From the NCBI GenBank assembly GCA_910583755.1, contig CAJTZO010000057.1, positions 1-9,554 of the forward strand: a DNA stretch of 9,554 nucleotides, given 5' to 3'. This document shows, in pieces, positions 1-5,300 of this stretch (positions are counted from its first letter, which is position 1; each line of letters begins with the position of its first letter). The notes under the pieces were generated by a model. The model worked only from the letters and a program-made list of their open reading frames with translations, did no database searches and was not told the origin of the DNA. Source of the DNA: an uncultured Clostridia bacterium. Lineage in GTDB: Bacteria; Bacillota; Clostridia; Lachnospirales; Anaerotignaceae. Both the position numbers and the translations under genes were made by a program.

Positions 1-57
1 CAAGCAGGGGAAAGGGATATCCCTTTCCTTGCTTGTTGGTGTTCCCCCAAACCCCAA
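1..57. other. Candidate oriT-like region with long hairpin
   Basis: Positions 1-16 pair with 21-35 (CAAGCA with TGCTTG, GGAAAGGG with CCCTTTCC, an ATAT loop, one bulge and one G-U pair). This is followed directly by a G/C-tract stretch at 36-57 (TGTTCCCCCAAACCCC), which stands out against the AT-rich surroundings. A strong hairpin next to a short GC-rich stretch is what oriT regions of clostridial conjugative and mobilisable elements often look like, and transfer genes lie at the other end of the window. The hairpin has no T-tract, so it is a poor terminator. No relaxase gene is visible here and no nick site can be assigned. It could also be the end of a truncated neighbouring region. Confidence 0.35.
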
Positions 58-59
58 AT

Positions 60-96
60 GCAAATTTTTTTGAAATTTGCAAAACGCCTTCGGCGT
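60..96. repeat. Two consecutive small hairpins
   Basis: Positions 60-67 (GCAAATTT) pair perfectly with 73-80 around a 5-nt loop. Positions 84-88 (ACGCC) pair with 92-96 (GGCGT) around TTC. They follow the longer hairpin at 1-35, so three stem-loops stand within 100 bp. They may be part of the same oriT-like region. The second is followed by a broken T-rich run and could act as a weak terminator. Confidence 0.4.
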
Positions 97-655
97 GGCT
101 TTTCCTTTTTTGGAGATGTTATTTTTATTGTACTATATATAAATACTACTATTAAAAATGAAATGATTTTTGCTGAAGAATCTGATATAAAAAATTTGCC
201 ATATCTCAAAAATTTGCAAAATTTTTTTCATCTTTATAAACTAAAAAACAGAAACGTGGCACATTTCTGTTACTAATTAACAAGGAAAAAATTAAAACAA
301 TAATAGCACAATAATAATATATAAATTAAAATTGTTTTAAAATAAAAGCTATTTTTTTACTCAAAAATATTATTTTTATACAAAAAATGTCTTCTCATTT
401 TATTTTCACTCAGCTTTATAAAATGATTTTGTTGTTAAAATATTTGATTCAAATTTCAAATATTTTAGGAGTTAAAATTCTATTTATTATCTAAATTTTG
501 AACTCATTTTTTTCATGTATTTTATTTTTTTGCATGATAAAATCATTAGAAAAATAAGGTTAAAAAAGTGAAATAACATAAGCAAAAGTAAAATGGATTG
601 AGTAATAAAATACTCTGATATGAAATCATTACTTAAAAAGTTTAAATAACATTTA
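97..655. other. AT-rich gene-free stretch
   Basis: No convincing gene is seen on either strand. The short open frames here (58-276 on + and 487-684 on -) lack a good ribosome-binding site and have AT-driven composition rich in Lys, Asn, Ile and Phe. The one clear structure is a perfect 12-bp inverted repeat (436-447 with 456-467, TAAAATATTTGA arms, 8-bp loop). The stretch may be decayed DNA between an oriT-like region and the integrase cassette. Confidence 0.55.
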
Positions 656-667
656 TCTTTTAAAGTC

Positions 668-707
668 AAAAAAGAGAACACCAAATTTTTAGTGTTCTCT
701 TTTTTTT
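668..707 (+). terminator. Rho-independent terminator, possibly bidirectional
   Basis: AAAAAAGAGAACAC (668-681) pairs with GTGTTCTCTTTTTT (692-705) around a 10-nt loop, and a run of eight T follows the GC part of the stem. The A-run on the left would give a T-tract on the other strand, so it could work both ways. No intact gene ends just upstream, so its original gene may be lost or may lie outside the window. Its stem, loop and upstream flank closely match the terminator after the large surface-protein gene (7598-7635). Confidence 0.75.
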
Positions 708-734
708 ATTTCAAGTAATTTGATTTGTTATAAA

Positions 735-763
735 ATTTTCGTAGAGTATCTTACTCTACGAAA
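735..763 (+). repeat. Left 29-bp palindromic recombination-site candidate
   Basis: The site has two perfect 12-bp arms, TTTCGTAGAGTA (737-748) and its reverse complement (752-763), around the asymmetric centre TCT (749-751). The full 29 bp is an exact reverse complement of 2137-2165 on the other side of the integrase gene. Inverted arms around a short asymmetric centre are the usual form of a tyrosine-recombinase core site. No T-tract follows on either strand, so it is unlikely to be a terminator. Its role is inferred from form and location. Confidence 0.7.
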
Positions 764-770
764 GTATATT

Positions 771-800
771 TTGTCAAAAAATGTAACAAAAGCCTATTAT
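771..800 (+). promoter_or_regulatory. Possible promoter just inside left recombination site
   Basis: TTGTCA (771-776) and TATTAT (795-800) are each one base from the sigma-A consensus and 18 bp apart. Transcription would run towards the integrase gene, leaving a leader of about 160 nt. In DNA this AT-rich such matches arise often by chance. Confidence 0.35.
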
Positions 801-870
801 CAATACATTTATTCTACTATTTCCAAATAATATTGTCAATGTATTAGAGGAAAGATAATATAATTTTTTG

Positions 871-900
871 TTGAATAATGAATTTTTATTGCATTAGAAT
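871..900 (+). promoter_or_regulatory. Possible integrase-proximal promoter
   Basis: TTGAAT (871-876) and TAGAAT (895-900) lie 18 bp apart, with the predicted start near 907. That puts the first 26-bp repeat (913-938) right at the transcription start, so integrase binding there could repress its own gene. The match is moderate, and this is an alternative to the candidate at 771-800. Confidence 0.35.
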
Positions 901-912
901 GGACAATTACTT

Positions 913-938
913 CTATTCGCCGTCAAAATTCTAGTCAA
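913..938 (+). repeat. Direct repeat copy 1, candidate integrase arm-type sites
   Basis: This is a perfect 26-bp copy of 2069-2094. It contains two GTCAA motifs 12 bp apart (GTCAAAA at 922-928 and 934-940); another GTCAAAA lies at 773-779. Short direct motifs inside the element ends are the usual form of arm-type sites bound by the N-terminal domain of Tn916/lambda-type integrases. A 7-bp inverted repeat (911-917 TTCTATT with 940-946) encloses this copy next to the integrase ribosome-binding site. Confidence 0.65.
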
Positions 939-967
939 AAATAGAATAAGGAGAGGAGTTTTTATAT

Positions 968-2113
968 ATGCCCCGAAAAGGTGAAAACATCTATAAAAGA
1001 AAAGATGGAAGATGGGAAGCACGCTATATTAAAGACCGTAGTTCTAATGGAAAAGCAATATATGGTTATGTATATGCAAGATCTTATTATGAAGTAAAAA
1101 ATAAAGTTGCGAATATTGCTAATATTCCAAAGGAAAATGAGGAAAAAATATTATTCTCTGAACTTGCAGACAATTGGCTAAAAGCAGAAAAGCAGCATCT
1201 CAAAGAATCAACATATAATAAATATAGAAATCTGTTATATACCTATATTTACCCTGTCTACAAAGATATGTTATTTCATGATTTATTACATAACTATTTG
1301 CAAAAATTTTGTAATGATTTATTAAAATCTGGTGGACAAAATCATACTGGACTATCACCTAAAATGGTTTTTGATATATTGACTGTCATTAGGAATATTT
1401 TTAATTACGCAGAAAAATGTGGTTATCATTCTCCTTGTAATCTAAATGGCATAACAGTGAAGCAGCCAATAAAAGAGTTAACTGTTTTAAGTCATTTAGA
1501 GCAGGAAAAACTTTATCGATATTTATGTGGTAATTTATCTTATCGAAATTTTGGTATTCTACTTTGTCTTTATACAGGGTTACGACTTGGCGAAATTTGT
1601 GCCCTTCAGTGGAATGACATTTCTTTAGAAGAAAAAACTTTATCTGTTCATAATACACTTCAGCGAATACAGACACCAGATGACCCTTATCATAAAACAA
1701 AAATCATTCATTCTGTTCCGAAAAGCAAATGTTCTATACGAACGATTCCACTACCATCTAACATCATCGAAATAATAGAATCTCATTTTAAGGGATTGTA
1801 TGGATATGTTCTAACTAGCTGTGAAGATAAATTTGTTGAGCCAAGAACAATGGAAAATCATTTTAAAAAGGTGCTAAAAGAAAGTAATATAAGGCAGGTT
1901 AACTATCATGTATTACGTCATACTTTTGCTACTCGTTGTGTTGAAGTAGGTTTTGATGTAAAGAGCTTGAGTGAAATTCTTGGTCATGCGAATGTTAACA
2001 TTACAATGAACCGTTATATCCACCCGACTATGGAGCTAAAACAAAAGAATATGGAAAAACTTTCTGAGCTATTCGCCGTCAAAATTCTAGTCAATACGAA
2101 CAAGTTTCCTTGA
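968..2113 (+). CDS. Tyrosine recombinase/integrase, Tn916-like
   Basis: This 381-residue site-specific recombinase cuts and rejoins DNA through a covalent phosphotyrosine. The N-terminus (residues 1-50, MPRKGENIYKRKDGRWEARY) resembles the arm-binding domain of ICE and phage integrases. Residues 60-160 form the SAM-like core-binding domain and 170-365 the catalytic domain. The catalytic set looks complete: R206 (LYTGLR), K254 (PKSKCSIR), H314 and R317 (HVLRH), H340 (LGH) and nucleophile Y350 (MNRYIHP). Length is typical of the family. The start is supported by AGGAGAGGAG about 9 nt upstream. The gene stands alone, with no excisionase gene next to it. It is flanked by a palindromic inverted pair (735-763, 2137-2165), and its last codons (368-376, LFAVKILVN) are encoded by the second 26-bp repeat. 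It probably acts on these flanking sites; the alternative is that it is the integrase of a larger element. Confidence 0.93.
   Translation: MPRKGENIYKRKDGRWEARYIKDRSSNGKAIYGYVYARSYYEVKNKVANIANIPKENEEKILFSELADNWLKAEKQHLKESTYNKYRNLLYTYIYPVYKDMLFHDLLHNYLQKFCNDLLKSGGQNHTGLSPKMVFDILTVIRNIFNYAEKCGYHSPCNLNGITVKQPIKELTVLSHLEQEKLYRYLCGNLSYRNFGILLCLYTGLRLGEICALQWNDISLEEKTLSVHNTLQRIQTPDDPYHKTKIIHSVPKSKCSIRTIPLPSNIIEIIESHFKGLYGYVLTSCEDKFVEPRTMENHFKKVLKESNIRQVNYHVLRHTFATRCVEVGFDVKSLSEILGHANVNITMNRYIHPTMELKQKNMEKLSELFAVKILVNTNKFP
2069..2094 (+). repeat. Direct repeat copy 2, inside integrase 3' end
   Basis: This is identical over 26 bp to 913-938 and diverges at the next base on each side. It overlaps the integrase coding region, supplying residues 368-376 near the C-terminus. 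Identity at DNA level between a coding and a non-coding copy points to a binding site or recombination product rather than to protein constraint. It carries GTCAAAA at 2078-2084 and GTCAA at 2090-2094. Confidence 0.7.
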
Positions 2114-2136
2114 TAATTCAAGCCTTATCGTCACTT

Positions 2137-2165
2137 TTTCGTAGAGTAAGATACTCTACGAAAAT
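2137..2165 (-). repeat. Right 29-bp palindromic recombination-site candidate
   Basis: This is an exact reverse complement of 735-763: the same 12-bp arms (2137-2148, 2152-2163), but the centre on this strand is AGA instead of TCT. It begins 23 nt after the integrase stop codon. No T-tract follows (AAAATATAT), so it is not a convincing terminator for the integrase gene. The opposite orientation of the two centres is the pattern expected for inversion of the DNA between them. Confidence 0.7.
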
Positions 2166-2167
2166 AT

Positions 2168-2200
2168 ATGACATTCAGCACCAATTATCAATGATATTAT
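2168..2200 (+). promoter_or_regulatory. Weak candidate promoter for the surface-protein gene
   Basis: ATGACA (2168-2173) is followed by GATATT (2193-2198, 19-bp spacing) or TATTAT (2195-2200, 21-bp spacing). It lies immediately outside the right palindromic site and would give a leader of about 160 nt. Spacing is longer than ideal, so confidence is low. No terminator separates the integrase gene from the surface-protein gene, so read-through is also possible. Confidence 0.25.
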
Positions 2201-2288
2201 AGCTTGTTTTTAAAAATTTTTAAATTTGTAGAAACAAATGAATAGGGGGGCGAAAATCTAAACAAATCAAATAACATCGGAAAACATT

Positions 2289-2340
2289 GGCAGACAGGCG
2301 GAAGCAATAGCCATTGTTATCCAGCTTCCTGCCTACTGCC
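2289..2340 (+). promoter_or_regulatory. Structured mRNA leader hairpin before the surface-protein gene
   Basis: Three stacked helices can form: GGCAG (2289-2293) with CTGCC (2336-2340), AGGC (2296-2299) with GCCT (2331-2334), and GGAAGC (2300-2305) with GCTTCC (2324-2329). Only small bulges separate them, giving about 15 pairs, mostly G-C. The loop can fold further (CAAT 2305-2308 with ATTG 2313-2316). The hairpin ends 12 nt before the ribosome-binding site, so it could affect translation or mRNA stability. I do not recognise it as a known riboswitch. It lacks a T-tract, so it is not a terminator by itself. Confidence 0.5.
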
Positions 2341-2365
2341 TCAGAAAATGATGAGGGGGCGTAAA

Positions 2366-5300
2366 ATGAAAAAGAAAAGGAAGGCTTTAAGTTTATTACT
2401 ATCTCTATGCATGGTAACATCTATGTGTTCACCAGCACTAGCAGAAGAACTCTCTAACGAGATGGAAATTTTGGATGAGCAAATAGAGTACATAGAAGAT
2501 ATACAACAAGAACAACAAAAACGTCAAGAACAAATTGATGAAACAGTTACAGAAGAAGAACAAGAAGTGATTTCTAACAAGGAAACTATCAACGAAGAAA
2601 TTAGAGACGAAGAGCAAAACATAACTCCTAGTGAAGAAGTCAGCAAAGAAGAAGATTCAAATGATGAACAAGAGATTATTTCTAATGAGGACATCAACAA
2701 CAAAACAGACACAAATGTGGAACAAAAAGTAATCCCTAATGAGAATGATGAAGATGTAAAATTAGAGGAAAATGAAAATCAGGAAACAACTCCTAATGAG
2801 GAGAAAGAAAATACTGAAAGCAACAAAGATGATTCAGAAGAGATTTCTAAAGAGGAAAACGACAATGAAGAAAATACAGAAGAAAACATTTTTGAGGAAG
2901 AAGATAAGCAAGAAAAGGAAGAAGAAATTACAACAGCCAGTAAAGATGTAGCAAGTGGTACTTGTGGTGAAAACTTAACCTGGACACTGGAAAATGGTAC
3001 TCTAACAATTTCAGGTACTGGAGATATGTCTGATAACTATAACACATATGACCATTATACACCATGGCATACTTATACCATAAATGAAGTAATAATATCT
3101 GATGGTGTTAATAGTATTGCAAATTATGCTTTTTGGCGTACTGATTATTTACGTTATGTGACGATACCAAAGAGTGTTGTTAGTATTGGTAATTTTGCTT
3201 TTGAAAATTGTATTAATTTAGAATCTGTAGTAATACCAGATGGTGTTGTCAATATTGGAGGTGGTGCTTTTTCTCGTTGTTACAATTTACATTCTATAAC
3301 AATACCAGATAGTGTTAATAATATTGGAGGTGGTGCTTTTAGTTCAACAGGTTTAACATCTATAATAATACCAAATGGTGTTACTTCTATTAAGCGTGAT
3401 ACTTTTTCATTTTGTAGCGTCTTACCATCTATAACAATACCAAATAGTGTTATTTCCATTGAAGAGAGTGCTTTTGAACATTGTAGTAGGTTGACATCAA
3501 TAGAAATACCAGATAGTGTTACTTCTATCGGTGATTATGCATTTGCAGATTGTAGTAATCTAAGTTCCATAAGGATACCAGATAGTGTTACTTCCATTGG
3601 TAAATATATTTTTGGTACTAGTGATGAATATTATCATGGAGAGTGTCTTAATCTAACAGACATTTATTATGGTGGAAGTGAAGATCAATGGAAAACTTTG
3701 ATAAATTCTAACAATCCTCTACCAGATAGTGTCACTGTTCATTACAACAGCACTGAACCAGATGACCCTAACCCAGACAATCCTGAGGCATTAAATGGTT
3801 TTGTTAATTTGCTTACAGAATGGAATGAAAGTACTAGAGAAGTTAAATTTGGTAACACCTTTATTACATTAACACGTTATTTTATTGCAGAAGATGCTGT
3901 TCTTCCTTCAGATAATTTAACAGATTTTATTGATAAATATATTTGGGTAGAAACGGAACCTGGTGCAACCGAGTCCGAAACAAAAGTGATTCGTATTCAA
4001 GCATTAGATTCCAAGTTAGGAACTCTTACAGCGGCTTCTAAATCTAATGTTACAATAGATGGGACAACATATCCATTCATCGGCAGCAATCCTCCACTTT
4101 TTATAAGCGAGCCTTATGATATTCTTTATCACAAAATTGGAGACACAGTAGTATCTGTTCAGTCACTCTCTAAAAAAACGGGAACGTTGGAAGAATGGGA
4201 TGGAACAAAAAATCAGGTCACAATTGGTAGAGAAGTGTTTGATACAAATTATGTAACAGATATGAGCTTCTTAGGAAACCTCAGCCAGATAATTGGTAGT
4301 AAAGTCGATTATTTACTTTTGGATAATGTTGTATTTCGTATTACTCCTGTAGGTGATAAGGAAATTGCCAGCGGTAAGTGTGGTGACAATCTAACATGGA
4401 CTATAAAAGATGGCACTCTAACAATCAGTGGCACTGGAGATATGTATGATTATGAAGAAATGGAAAATGCAACCACTTCTGCTCCTTGGGAAAAACATTA
4501 TGAAGAAATCTCAAAAATCGTTATTACAGATGAAGTTACTAGTATTGGTGATTATGCTTTTTATTGTCTTACATATACTAAATCAATTTCTATTGGAAAG
4601 GATATAAAAAGAGTAGGAAAGTCTACATTCGAAGCAACAGCATCTAAAATTGTTTTTAATGGGAAAGCACCTAATGAAATAGATATTAGTGCTTTTGGAG
4701 CTACAGAAGGCAGTAAACCTACAGAAATATATTGTAACTATGATTCTGACAAACAAGGTTGGAATAATGTAATTGCAAAACAATATGCAAATTCCTTTTT
4801 ATCATGGATTTATTCAGGAGATGCTTCTGATAAATTAGCAGTGGAAGATATGTGGTCTTTTGCAAATGATTTTTGTAAAGAAGAAGATGGATATTATATT
4901 ACATCAGATGATTTCGATAAACTATTGAAAAACTTAAGTTGGACCGAAAAAATTCATATTATATATGATAATCCTAGCGAAGTAAAAAATAAAATAATTT
5001 GGAATGTAGGTAGTGCTTTGTTAGATTTATTACAAAAGAAGGATAAACTTCTTTACAACATTGATGGAAATATAGAAAATCATACAAATTGGGGTGGTTC
5101 TTGTAGGGGAATGTCCGCTATTGTTGCCTTAGTAAAAAGTAATATAATTGCTACTTCTGAACTTGATAATTCAAAAACAACACTTTCTGAAGTCCCTATA
5201 AATTTACATATACAATCTATAATTAATTTTTATCAAATGCAACAAAAGATTCCAACAATAGCTGATTTACAAGCGGCTTTTATGAAACAAGATCAAGAGG

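Noticed and set aside
58..276. 72-codon open frame on the + strand
   Set aside because: It starts within the hairpin region, has no ribosome-binding site, and its Lys/Asn/Phe-rich content is what AT-rich non-coding DNA gives.
487..684. 65-codon hydrophobic open frame on the - strand
   Set aside because: It begins inside the terminator at 668-707 and its Leu/Phe/Ile content reflects T-rich DNA. No ribosome-binding site is evident.
735..763. Left palindrome (and its partner at 2137-2165) as a terminator
   Set aside because: Neither has a T-tract on either strand. The exact reverse-complement relation around the integrase fits a recombination site better.
2348..2365. ATG at 2348 as start of the surface protein
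   Set aside because: There is no ribosome-binding site at a suitable distance, whereas the ATG at 2366 has GAGGGGG 6 nt upstream and begins the signal peptide directly.
2220..2420. 66-codon open frame on the - strand over the leader
   Set aside because: It overlaps the signal-peptide coding region and the leader hairpin, and has no recognisable family or ribosome-binding site.
3145..3630. CRISPR-like spaced repeats
   Set aside because: The repeats are in frame, 66-69 bp apart, and encode leucine-rich units. There are no unique spacers or cas genes.
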